The notes below the pieces were generated by a model. The model did not search any database, was not told the origin of the DNA, and worked only from the letters and a program-made list of their open reading frames with translations. From assembly GCA_021776175.1 (NCBI GenBank), contig JAJFGJ010000006.1, positions 62,001 to 126,000 of the forward strand: a stretch of DNA of 64,000 nucleotides. The letters are read 5' to 3'. The translations under genes and the position numbers were made by a program. Each line of letters starts with the position of its first letter. The stretch's first letter is position 1. The DNA comes from Kiloniellaceae bacterium (GTDB taxonomy: Bacteria > Pseudomonadota > Alphaproteobacteria > Kiloniellales > J153). Shown here in pieces: positions 34,204-42,447 of this stretch.

Positions 34204-34420
34204 GGATGCTCCCTCGCATCATGGCGCGGCCGGGGCCGCGAATTTCTATCTTGTCATCAAAGTATAGGTAACCGGGCCGGTCAAATCCTCACGCGGAGAT
34301 CACGGCGCGGGTCACAACTTCGCTAGCTAGGCCAGACTATTGCCGCCTTGACGCCCGGCGCGGCCGCGCGCCATCTTGCCGCGAACGTTTAGGCATATCA
34401 GCCGCGAGGAACTCATCTCC

Positions 34421-35653
34421 ATGTCCGGACCGCTTACCGGCCTGCGGGTCTTCGATTTGACCCGCATTTTGGCCGGACCGACTTGCACCCAATTGCTCGG
34501 CGACCTGGGGGCCGAGGTGATCAAGATCGAACGCCCCGGCGAGGGCGACGATACCCGCAAGTGGGGCCCGCCCTATTTGAAGGACGAGGGCGGCGCCGAT
34601 ACCCATGAGAGCGCCTACTACCTGTCCTCCAACCGCAACAAGCGCTCGGTCACCCTCGACATCGCCCAGGCGGAGGGTCAGGCCCTGGCCAAGCGCCTGC
34701 TCGGCACCTGCGATATCCTGATCGAGAACTTCAAGGCCGGGGGCCTGGCCAAGTACGGCCTGGGTCACGGCGATCTCAAGGCGGCGTTTCCGGACTTGGT
34801 GTACTGCTCCGTGACCGGGTTCGGCCAGACCGGCCCCTATGCGCCTCGCGCCGGATACGATTATCTGGCCCAGGGCATGGGCGGCATCATGAGCCTGACC
34901 GGGGAACCGGACGGCGCCCCGATCAAGGTCGGGGTCGGCATCGCCGATGTCGTGTGCGGTCTCTATGCCTCGACCGCGATCCTGGCCGCCCTGCGCCACC
35001 GGGACGCCATGCGCGCGCAAGGAAAGCCCGGCGGTCAGCACATCGACCTCGCCCTGCTCGACACCCAGGTCGCCTGGCTGATCAACGAGGGGCTGAATTA
35101 CCTGACCTCCGGCCAGGTGCCCCGGCGCATGGGCAACGAGCACCCGAACATCGTGCCCTACAAGGTGCTGCCCAGCGCCGACGGGCACTTCATCCTCGCG
35201 GTCGGCAACGATTCCCAGTTCCGTAAGTTCTGCGGCTTCGCCGGCGCGCCCGAGCTGCCCGTCGATCCGCGCTTCGCCACCAACCCGAAGCGCTGCGCCA
35301 ACCGCGAGGCGCTCTACGCCATCCTGCCCGAACACACCGCGAAGAAGACGCAAGGCGAATGGCTCGAAGGCCTCGCGGCCCTCGGCGTGCCCTGCGGCCC
35401 GGTCAACGATCTGGAGCAGGTCTTCGCCGATCCGCAAATCCAGGAACGGGGCATGCGCGTCCGCGTGCCCTACCCCGGGGCCGAGGGCGGCACGGTCGAT
35501 CTGATTGGAAACCCCATCAAGTTCTCCCAAACCCCGGTCGAATACCACCACCCGCCGCCCCAAATGGGCCAGCACACCGACGAGGTTCTAGGTGAGGAGC
35601 TCGGCCTAAGCACTTCGGATTTAAGCGATTTGAAAACGCGCGGTGTGATTTAG
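34421..35653 (+). CDS. CaiB/BaiF-family CoA-transferase
   Basis: A 410-residue class III CoA-transferase that moves CoA between carboxylic acids. N-terminal LTGLRVFDLTRILAGPTCTQ, then LGAEVIKIERPGEGDDTRKW and GYDYLAQGMGGIMSLTG. The catalytic Asp is likely that in QHIDLALLDTQVAWL. The C-terminal half shows GVPCGPVNDLEQVFADPQIQ and RGMRVRVPYP, family-typical. ATG 34421 (MSGPLTG) is preceded by GAGGA. The last four bases overlap the end of the convergent transporter gene. The donor and acceptor acids cannot be read from sequence. Confidence 0.9.
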   Translation: MSGPLTGLRVFDLTRILAGPTCTQLLGDLGAEVIKIERPGEGDDTRKWGPPYLKDEGGADTHESAYYLSSNRNKRSVTLDIAQAEGQALAKRLLGTCDILIENFKAGGLAKYGLGHGDLKAAFPDLVYCSVTGFGQTGPYAPRAGYDYLAQGMGGIMSLTGEPDGAPIKVGVGIADVVCGLYASTAILAALRHRDAMRAQGKPGGQHIDLALLDTQVAWLINEGLNYLTSGQVPRRMGNEHPNIVPYKVLPSADGHFILAVGNDSQFRKFCGFAGAPELPVDPRFATNPKRCANREALYAILPEHTAKKTQGEWLEGLAALGVPCGPVNDLEQVFADPQIQERGMRVRVPYPGAEGGTVDLIGNPIKFSQTPVEYHHPPPQMGQHTDEVLGEELGLSTSDLSDLKTRGVI

Positions 35654-36543
35654 GCGCGTTTCAGCACCGCTGCCGCGCGCCCGTCCACGGCGGCCAGGCC
35701 GGCGAAGATCAGGGCCATGCCGGCCATGGCGGTCCAGTCCAAGCGCTCGCCCAGGAACACCGTGCCCAGCAGGATGGCGCTGACTGGAATCAGGAAGGTG
35801 ACCAGCATCAGGTTGGTCGAACCGGCGAGCGCCAATATCCGGAAGTACAGAATGTAGGCGAGCGCCGTGGACACGACGGCCAGGGCCACGACCGCCGCGA
35901 TGGCGTCCCAGCCGGGGTTCAGGGTCCAGGGCCGCTCGGCGATCAGCGCGATGGGGAGGACCAGTATCGTCGAGCCGCAGAGCATCCCGGCGGCGGGGAT
36001 GGCCGGGGACAGGTGACGGAAGCGGCGTCCGTAGAGGCTGGCGCAGGCATAGGAGACCGCCGCACCCAGGATCGCGATCTGGGCGAAACCAGCAACGCCC
36101 AAACCGCTCAAAGCCTCGGGCCCGATCAGAGCCGCGACTCCGGCCAGGCCGAGCAGCACCCCCAAGACCCGGTTCGCCGTCATCTTCTCGTCGCTGGTCA
36201 CGGCATGGGCCAGCAATACCGTGAACAGGGGTGTCGTGGCGTTGAGGATCGACGCCAGGCCGCTATCGATATGGACTTGGCCCCAGACGATCAGGCTGAA
36301 AGGAATGGCGTTGTTGAGCGCCCCCATGACCAGGAAGGCGAGCCACAGGCCAAGATCGCGCGGCAAGCGCTGGCCGCTCACCCGAATGACGATCAGCAGG
36401 ACAATCGCCGCCAGGCCGACCCGGCACAAAACCACGGTCAAGGGCGGCAAATCCGTCAGCGCCACCTCGACAAAAAAGAACGAGCCGCCCCAGACGATGC
36501 TGAGGGCCACGATTAACAACCATTCCCGCGCGCCCATGGCCAT
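35650..36543 (-). CDS. EamA/DMT-family transporter
   Basis: A 297-residue inner-membrane protein with ten predicted helices in two EamA repeats (first: LLIVALSIVWGGSFFFVEVA ... FSLIVWGQVHIDSGLASIL; second: AILGAAVSYACASLYGRRFR ... FLIPVSAILLGTVFLGERLD). ATG 36543 is selected (GGAG nine bases upstream); GTG 36558 is alternative. Substrate is unknown: relatives export amino acids, metabolites or drugs. It ends convergently against the CoA-transferase. A REP-like palindrome lies upstream of it. Confidence 0.9.
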   Translation of the reverse strand: MAMGAREWLLIVALSIVWGGSFFFVEVALTDLPPLTVVLCRVGLAAIVLLIVIRVSGQRLPRDLGLWLAFLVMGALNNAIPFSLIVWGQVHIDSGLASILNATTPLFTVLLAHAVTSDEKMTANRVLGVLLGLAGVAALIGPEALSGLGVAGFAQIAILGAAVSYACASLYGRRFRHLSPAIPAAGMLCGSTILVLPIALIAERPWTLNPGWDAIAAVVALAVVSTALAYILYFRILALAGSTNLMLVTFLIPVSAILLGTVFLGERLDWTAMAGMALIFAGLAAVDGRAAAVLKRA

Positions 36544-36640
36544 GAGACTTCGCTCCACTTAAAATATGACAGAGCGCAGCCTTGACCGTCCCGCCCCGGC
36601 GGTCTATCCGGATCGTGCTTTACGCCGAATATCCCCATTT

Positions 36641-36730
36641 CGCCGTCATCCCGGACCCCGATCCGGGATCTTCGGTAAGGGCCGGACTCGCAACAACCCA
36701 AAGATCCCGGATCGTAGTCCGGGATGACGA
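36641..36730. repeat. REP-like palindromic repeat, copy 2
   Basis: Left arm GTCATCCCGGACCCCGATCC near 36645, right arm GATCCCGGATCGTAGTCCGG near 36703-36722; the arms pair apart from a short internal mismatch. Same architecture and about the same length as copies 1 and 3. Located between dcd and the EamA gene. Confidence 0.85.
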
Positions 36731-36753
36731 TCATTCGTCCTTAAGCCCGCCGG

Positions 36754-37902
36754 TTATCGTTTGAAGTGCTTGCCCAGCATTAAGCCCTGGCGCTGGTATG
36801 AGGAGCCCATATCCGCCCCATAGGGCCGGTCGGTGGGGGTGGCCAAGCGCTCGACAATGACCCGGCCGACGTTCTGGCCGTGTTCGACCATGAACGGGAC
36901 CTCGTGCGAGCGTACCTCCAGCACGATTTTCGCGCCGTTCGGGCCGCCGGGCGAATATCCGAATCCCGGGTCGAAGAAGCCGGCGTAGTGGGCGCGAAAC
37001 TCGCCGACCAAGGTATCGTAGGCGACCATGTCGGCGGCGTGGGTGTCGGGAATGGCCACGCTTTCCTTGGTCGCCAGGATGTGAAAATCATCGGTATGCA
37101 GAATAATTCCGCCACGTTCCGGCCTATAGATACGTTCCCAGAATGCATCCACGTCGTAGGCGTTCACCTGGTCGATATCGATGCACTCATGGGTTTTTCT
37201 CGCCTTGTACCCAACCAAGCCCGTTACCGGGTCGCCCCGTACATCGACCGAAAGCGCGATACCGTTGTCCTTGATATCCGCCGGCGCGTCCTCGGCGTGG
37301 ACAATTTTTATCTCCTCGTTGAGGCGCTTCAAAAGCGCGTCGCCCGATCGCGGAGAGCCGCGGCGCAGCCTTATTTGGGCCAGCTTGGACCCCCGGCGAA
37401 CCTTGACGTTGAACGATCGCGGCGCGACCTCGAGCCACAGCGGCCCGTTGTAGCGCTCGCGAATGGTGTCGAATTCCGTGCCGTAGTCGGTAATGACCCG
37501 GGCGAAAACATCGAGACGGCCGGTAGAGCTTTTGGGATTGGCGGCGCCGGAAACCCGCTTCCTTAGCCGCAGGGATTCCTGCAGCGGGACAATATAGACT
37601 TCGCTTTTGCGCAGCACGGCGCCGTCTTCGATACTGATTTTCTCCTCGCCGAGCAGGTCGATCTTGTCTTGGACCGTCATCTCGCGGCCAGGCAGGAAAC
37701 TGGCCGGCACCTTGTAAGCGAAACTTCCAAGCCTGAGGTCAAGGCTTGAAGGCTGTATCTGATCTCGCGAGATTGGATCTTGCGCGACAATATCGCGGCG
37801 CTCGATCGCCGCCGCGATCCATTGCGCGGGCCAAATTCCGGACTTCGGTTCCGGAGAGTCGCCAAGGAGCGGCAATTGCTCCTGTGTCGCAAACTCACCC
37901 AT
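36754..37902 (-). CDS. dcd: 2'-deoxycytidine 5'-triphosphate deaminase, long tandem form
   Basis: A 382-residue enzyme that deaminates dCTP to dUTP for thymidylate synthesis. It is about twice the length of E. coli Dcd and contains two dUTPase-fold halves: an N-terminal half (IQPSSLDLRLGSFAYKVPAS ... NPKSSTGRLDVFARVITDYG) and a C-terminal half (AADMVAYDTLVGEFRAHYAG, then FDPGFGYSPGGPNGAKIVLE, with the closing GQNVGRVIVERL). This long form is characteristic of many alphaproteobacteria. ATG 37902. It is divergent from pyrB, so pyrimidine genes face each other. Confidence 0.93.
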   Translation of the reverse strand: MGEFATQEQLPLLGDSPEPKSGIWPAQWIAAAIERRDIVAQDPISRDQIQPSSLDLRLGSFAYKVPASFLPGREMTVQDKIDLLGEEKISIEDGAVLRKSEVYIVPLQESLRLRKRVSGAANPKSSTGRLDVFARVITDYGTEFDTIRERYNGPLWLEVAPRSFNVKVRRGSKLAQIRLRRGSPRSGDALLKRLNEEIKIVHAEDAPADIKDNGIALSVDVRGDPVTGLVGYKARKTHECIDIDQVNAYDVDAFWERIYRPERGGIILHTDDFHILATKESVAIPDTHAADMVAYDTLVGEFRAHYAGFFDPGFGYSPGGPNGAKIVLEVRSHEVPFMVEHGQNVGRVIVERLATPTDRPYGADMGSSYQRQGLMLGKHFKR

Positions 37903-38077
37903 TCGACGATGATCCCCGATCTCTTGGCCGCGAGCGGTGGCGACCGCTTTTCATTTTATCCCGATCCGCGATTCGCGCCTAGCGGACAAACGCCCGCGGC
38001 TCCATATCGCGTCCCGACTGTACTCCCCTCTTTCCCGCCTTGCCAGACTCCCGCCACGCTGTCATATACCCCTTTTA

Positions 38078-39076
38078 ATGAGCCCGTCTTCGAGCACTCC
38101 TTTTTCCAGCGTTCCCTCCCCCCTCGGCTATGGCCACCGCCATCTTCTCGGAATCGAAGGGCTTACGGCGGACGAAATCGGGGTTCTGCTCGATCTTTCC
38201 GAAGGTTACGTCGCGCTAAGCCGCAGCCAGTCCAAGAAGACCGCGCTCATGCGCGGCCTGACGGTGATCAATCTTTTCTTCGAAACCTCGACCCGCACCC
38301 GCACCTCGTTCGAGTTGGCGGGCAAGCGCCTGGGCGCGGACGTGATCAATATGTCGGTTGCCTGGAGCGCGATTAAAAAGGGCGAAACCCTGATCGACAC
38401 CGCCATGACCCTGAACGCCATGCATCCCGACGTGCTGGTCGTGCGCCACCCGGATTCGGGCGCGGTCAAGCTGCTGTCCGAAAAGGTCAATTGCGCCGTC
38501 ATCAATGCCGGCGACGGCAGCCACGAGCACCCGACGCAGGCCTTGCTCGACGCCCTGACCATCCGGCGCCGGCGCGGCTCCCTGGCCGGTCTGGTGGTGG
38601 CGATCTGCGGCGATATCCTGCACAGCCGGGTCGCGCGCTCGAACATCCACCTGCTCACGGCCCTGGGCGCGAAGGTCCGCGCGGTCGCGCCGCCCACTTT
38701 AATGCCGACGGAGATCGAGAGCCTGGGGGCCGAGGTTTTCTTCGACATGCGCCGCGCGCTCGAGGGCTGCGACATCGTCATGATGCTGCGCCTGCAAACC
38801 GAGCGCATGCACGGCAGCTACGTGCCCTCGACCCGGGAGTATTTCCATTTTTACGGCCTCGACCGCGACAAGCTGGCGGCGGCCAAGCCGGACGCCCTGA
38901 TCATGCACCCGGGACCCATGAACCGGGGGGTCGAGATCGATAGCGAAGTCGCCGACGATATCGACCGTTCGCTGATACGCGCCCAGGTCGAAATGGGCGT
39001 GGCCGTGCGCATGGCCTGCCTGGATATCCTGACCCGCGATCTGCGCCGCGACAACGCCCAGGCGGGCGGCGGATAA
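38078..39076 (+). CDS. pyrB: Aspartate carbamoyltransferase catalytic subunit
   Basis: A 332-residue cytosolic enzyme that condenses carbamoyl phosphate and aspartate in pyrimidine synthesis. Carbamoyl-phosphate loop [20 protein letters not shown], then [20 protein letters not shown], the aspartate loop (MLRLQTERM) and the C-terminal [22 protein letters not shown] 38078 begins [11 protein letters not shown]; the longer frame upstream has no conserved segment. I see no clear Shine-Dalgarno (CCCCTTTTA upstream). The stop overlaps pyrC by one base (TAATG). No regulatory subunit gene is present, which is usual outside enterics. Confidence 0.95.
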   Translation: MSPSSSTPFSSVPSPLGYGHRHLLGIEGLTADEIGVLLDLSEGYVALSRSQSKKTALMRGLTVINLFFETSTRTRTSFELAGKRLGADVINMSVAWSAIKKGETLIDTAMTLNAMHPDVLVVRHPDSGAVKLLSEKVNCAVINAGDGSHEHPTQALLDALTIRRRRGSLAGLVVAICGDILHSRVARSNIHLLTALGAKVRAVAPPTLMPTEIESLGAEVFFDMRRALEGCDIVMMLRLQTERMHGSYVPSTREYFHFYGLDRDKLAAAKPDALIMHPGPMNRGVEIDSEVADDIDRSLIRAQVEMGVAVRMACLDILTRDLRRDNAQAGGG

Positions 39077-40410
39077 TGGGCGCGGCAAGCAACGGAAACG
39101 GCCGCACCGCCTACCTCAACGCGCGGCTGCTCGACCCGGCCAGCGGACTGGACGCGACCGGCGCCCTGCTGGCCGAGGGCGCGCGCATCGCCGATCTGGG
39201 ACCGCGCCTGTTCAACGGCGGCGTGCCGGAGGGGATAGCGGCGATAGATTGCGCCGGCGCCTGCCTCTCGCCCGGCCTGGTCGACATGCGCGTGCAGTTG
39301 CGCGAACCGGGCGAGGAACACAAGGAAACCATCAAGACCGCCGGCCTGGCGGCGGCGCGCGGCGGCATCGCCGCCATGGCCGCCCTGCCCAATACCGAGC
39401 CGGTGGTCGACGATGTTGCCGGAGTCGAATACATCGCCCGGCGCGCCCGCGAGGCCAAGCTGGTCAAGGTCTACACCTACGGCGCCGTGACCCGGGGCAT
39501 GGAGGGCAAGGAGATCACCGAGATCGGCCTGCTGGCCGAATTCGGCGCCCGCGCCTTCACCGACGGCCTGAAAGCCGTGGCCGACTCCCAGGTCATGCGC
39601 CGGGCGCTCAGCTATGCCCGCGCCCACGATCAGGTCATCGTCCAGCACCCGGAAGATCCAAGTCTGGCCGACGGCGTCATGAACGAAGGCGGGGCCGCGA
39701 CCCGCCTTGGCCTGGCCGGTATTCCGGCCGCCGCCGAGGCGATCATGGTCGAGCGCGACCTGCGCCTGGTGGAGCTGACCGGCGGGCGCTACCACGCCGC
39801 CCATGTCTCGACCGCCGCCGCCCTGAAGGCGATCCACGGCGCCAAGGCGCGCGGCCTGCGCGTGACCTGCGACACCGCGCCCCACTACTTCGCCTTGAGC
39901 GAGGCCGACGTCGGCGACTACCGGAGTTTCGCCAAGGTGTCGCCGCCCCTGCGCGCCGAGGCCGACCGCGAAGCCGTCGCCGAAGCCGTGGCCGACGGCA
40001 CCATCGACGCGGTGGCCAGCGACCACAGCCCGCACGATCAGGAATCCAAACGCCTGCCCTTCGCCATCGCCGCCCCCGGCATCGCCGGGCTGGAGACGCT
40101 TCTGCCGCTGACCCTGGCGCTGGTCCACGGCAAGCGAATGAGTCTGCTCGACGCGCTCGCCCGCCTCACCCGCGGCCCGGCGGATATTTTGAAACTGGAT
40201 GCCGGGCGGCTGGCGAAGGGCGCGCCGGCGGACCTGACCATCTTCGACCCGGACCTCGCATGGCGGATCGACCCGGACAAGTTCCTCAGCAAGTCCAAGA
40301 ACTCGCCCTTCGAGGACTATCCCGTGCGCGGCCAGGCCCTGGCGACCGTGGTCGATGGCCGCATGATCTACCGCGCGGAGGGATTTGGCGGCGCGGCTGG
40401 TGCGAAGTAG
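39076..40410 (+). CDS. pyrC: Dihydroorotase homologue lacking the HxH zinc motif (PyrC-like)
   Basis: A 444-residue amidohydrolase of the dihydroorotase family next to pyrB. The metal-site sequence that is normally GLVDMHVHxREPG reads GLVDMRVQLREPGEEHKET here, so both histidines are replaced (R and Q). Other expected ligands persist: Asp in AFTDGLKAV, the H in IVQHPED, HVST (residues near AAHVSTAAALKAI) and D in VASDHSPHD. It therefore resembles the catalytically dead PyrC' / PyrX-type subunits that support ATCase in some bacteria. It is coupled to pyrB. A catalytically intact dihydroorotase should be encoded elsewhere in the genome. Confidence 0.9.
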   Translation: MGAASNGNGRTAYLNARLLDPASGLDATGALLAEGARIADLGPRLFNGGVPEGIAAIDCAGACLSPGLVDMRVQLREPGEEHKETIKTAGLAAARGGIAAMAALPNTEPVVDDVAGVEYIARRAREAKLVKVYTYGAVTRGMEGKEITEIGLLAEFGARAFTDGLKAVADSQVMRRALSYARAHDQVIVQHPEDPSLADGVMNEGGAATRLGLAGIPAAAEAIMVERDLRLVELTGGRYHAAHVSTAAALKAIHGAKARGLRVTCDTAPHYFALSEADVGDYRSFAKVSPPLRAEADREAVAEAVADGTIDAVASDHSPHDQESKRLPFAIAAPGIAGLETLLPLTLALVHGKRMSLLDALARLTRGPADILKLDAGRLAKGAPADLTIFDPDLAWRIDPDKFLSKSKNSPFEDYPVRGQALATVVDGRMIYRAEGFGGAAGAK

Positions 40411-40426
40411 GTAATTTACCAATTCC

Positions 40427-40516
40427 GTCGTCATCCCGGACTACGATCCGGGATCTTCGGGATGTAGCGAACCCGGTCTTACTCAAAGATCACGGATCGT
40501 AGTCCGGGATGACGAA
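40427..40516. repeat. REP-like palindromic repeat, copy 3
   Basis: Left arm CGTCATCCCGGACTACGATC near 40429, right arm near 40491-40512 (CGGATCGTAGTCCGGGATGA) pairing with it, with one base change (GATCACGG). Located between pyrC and plsY. Confidence 0.85.
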
Positions 40517-40545
40517 CTTCTGTTTATGAGTCGGTGACCTAAACC

Positions 40546-41175
40546 ATGCCCGATCCGATTTCCTGGGAATTCGCCTGGCCCTATTTTCTGGCCGCCGTGG
40601 CCGGCGGCTATGTGCTGGGCTCGATTCCCTTCGGCTTGGTGCTGACGCGGCTCGCCGGGCTGGGCGATATCCGCAAGATCGGTTCCGGCAACATCGGCAC
40701 CACCAACGTGCTGCGCGCCGGGCGCAAGGACCTGGCGGCGGCGACGCTTATTCTGGACGCGGGCAAGGGCGCGGCGGCGGTCCTGATCGCCGCCCACTGG
40801 GGCCCCGATATGGCGCTGATCGCCGCCCTGGGCGCCATGTTGGGCCATCTCTATCCGATCTGGCTCAGGTTCAAGGGCGGCAAGGGCGTCGCGACGGCGC
40901 TGGGAGTCCTGCTCGCGCTCGCCTGGCCGGCCGGCCTCGCGGCCTGCGCGACCTGGCTTCTGGCCGCGGCCCTGTTCCGCTATTCCTCGCTCTCGGCCCT
41001 GCTGTCTCTCGCCGCCGCGCCGCTTTACGTGTGGGTCTTCACGGGCGATTTGCAGTTGGTGCAACTCGCCACCATCGTCGCGCTCTTGGTCTGGGCCAGG
41101 CATCACGCCAACATCCGCCGCCTGCTGAAAGGCGAGGAGTCGAAGATCGGGCAGAAATCCGCGCCGAGTCCCTAA
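40546..41175 (+). CDS. plsY: Glycerol-3-phosphate acyltransferase PlsY
   Basis: A 209-residue polytopic membrane enzyme that transfers acyl from acyl-phosphate to glycerol-3-phosphate, the first step of phospholipid synthesis. The three PlsY motifs are present: [36 protein letters not shown], and [21 protein letters not shown]. Helices are continuous with the family. It precedes dprA by 39 bases and the run of housekeeping genes continues in the same direction. Confidence 0.94.
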   Translation: MPDPISWEFAWPYFLAAVAGGYVLGSIPFGLVLTRLAGLGDIRKIGSGNIGTTNVLRAGRKDLAAATLILDAGKGAAAVLIAAHWGPDMALIAALGAMLGHLYPIWLRFKGGKGVATALGVLLALAWPAGLAACATWLLAAALFRYSSLSALLSLAAAPLYVWVFTGDLQLVQLATIVALLVWARHHANIRRLLKGEESKIGQKSAPSP

Positions 41176-41214
41176 CGCCTTGACGGACCGATGACAGCGA
41201 ACCCAAGCTAACGT

Positions 41215-42372
41215 ATGGACTCGTCCCCGATTACGCCTTCCGGCGGCACGCTAAGCCGCGCCGAGCGCCTGGACTGGCTGCGCCTGATCCGCAGCGAGCG
41301 CGTGGGGCCGGTCACCTTTCGCCAACTCTTGGCGCGCTTTGGCAGCGCCTCGGCGGCGCTGGAGGCCCTGCCCGGCCTGGCCCGGCGCGGCGGCCGCAAG
41401 GGGCCCTTGAAAATCTGCCCCAAGGCCGACGCCGAGGCGGAGATGGAAGCGCTGGAGGCCCTGGGCGCCCGCGCCGTGGTTCTGAGCGAACCCGCCTACC
41501 CGACCGCCTTGACCGCCATCGACGACGCGCCGCCGATCCTCGGCGTGCTGGGCCATGGCCATATATTGGAGCGCAAGTGCGTCGCCATGGTCGGGGCGCG
41601 CAACGCCTCCGCCAACGGCCGCCGCCTGGCGCGCCAGATCGCGGCCGAATTGGGCCAGGCGGGCTGGCTCGTCGCCTCGGGGCTGGCGCGCGGGATCGAC
41701 GCCGCCGCGCATGAAGGCGCACTCGACAGCGGCACGGTCGCCGTGGTCGCGGGCGGCCTGGACGTCATCTACCCGAAAGAGAACGCCGCGCTTTACGATG
41801 CCATCAAGGCGGTCGGCGCGATCGTATCGGAGATGCCCCTGGGCACGGTGCCCCAAGCGCGCCACTTTCCCCGGCGCAACCGCTTGATCTCGGGACTCTC
41901 CCTGGGGACGGTCGTGGTCGAGGCCGCCCCGCGTTCCGGGTCCCTGATCACGGCCCGTTTCGCCGGCGAACAGGGGCGCGAGGTCTTCGCCGTGCCCGGC
42001 TCCCCCCTCGACCCCAGGGCCCGCGGCTGCAACCACTTGATCCGCGAAGGCGCCACCCTGATCGAAAGCGCCGCCGACATAATCGAGGCGCTGAGCGCCC
42101 TGGGCGGCCCCCACGCCATGGAGCGTAAAGCGCCGGAATTCCTGTCCGGCGCCGCCAATTCGCTGGACGACGCGGACTTGTCGTTAGCCCGCCGGGAGAT
42201 CGAGGATTTGCTGGGTCCCACTCCGGTTGCGGTTGACGAACTGCTCCGGCAATGCCAAGTGTCTCCCCCGCTCGTGAGCATGGTCCTGCTCGAGTTGGAG
42301 CTGGCGGGCCGGATCGACCGGCATCCCGGCAACCGCGTGGCCACGATCGCCGGCGGCCCAAGCGGCATCTAG
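41215..42372 (+). CDS. dprA: DNA processing protein DprA
   Basis: A 385-residue protein that loads RecA onto incoming single-stranded DNA in transformation. The Rossmann-like core shows CVAMVGARNASANGRRLARQ, VASGLARGIDAAAHEGALDS and FPRRNRLISGLSLGTVVVEA, plus FAVPGSPLDPRARGCNHLIR. The C-terminal winged helix (EIEDLLGPTPVAVDELLRQC, then QVSPPLVSMVLLELELAGRI) is complete. ATG 41215. dprA-topA linkage is common in proteobacteria. The gene implies potential natural competence but no other com genes are in the window. Confidence 0.94.
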   Translation: MDSSPITPSGGTLSRAERLDWLRLIRSERVGPVTFRQLLARFGSASAALEALPGLARRGGRKGPLKICPKADAEAEMEALEALGARAVVLSEPAYPTALTAIDDAPPILGVLGHGHILERKCVAMVGARNASANGRRLARQIAAELGQAGWLVASGLARGIDAAAHEGALDSGTVAVVAGGLDVIYPKENAALYDAIKAVGAIVSEMPLGTVPQARHFPRRNRLISGLSLGTVVVEAAPRSGSLITARFAGEQGREVFAVPGSPLDPRARGCNHLIREGATLIESAADIIEALSALGGPHAMERKAPEFLSGAANSLDDADLSLARREIEDLLGPTPVAVDELLRQCQVSPPLVSMVLLELELAGRIDRHPGNRVATIAGGPSGI

Positions 42373-42447
42373 TGGGGTAATTTCACTAGGGCGGGCGGGC
42401 CGTCTTTCCAAAACCCATTCATGCCGAAACCTGGAACTGTACCGATA

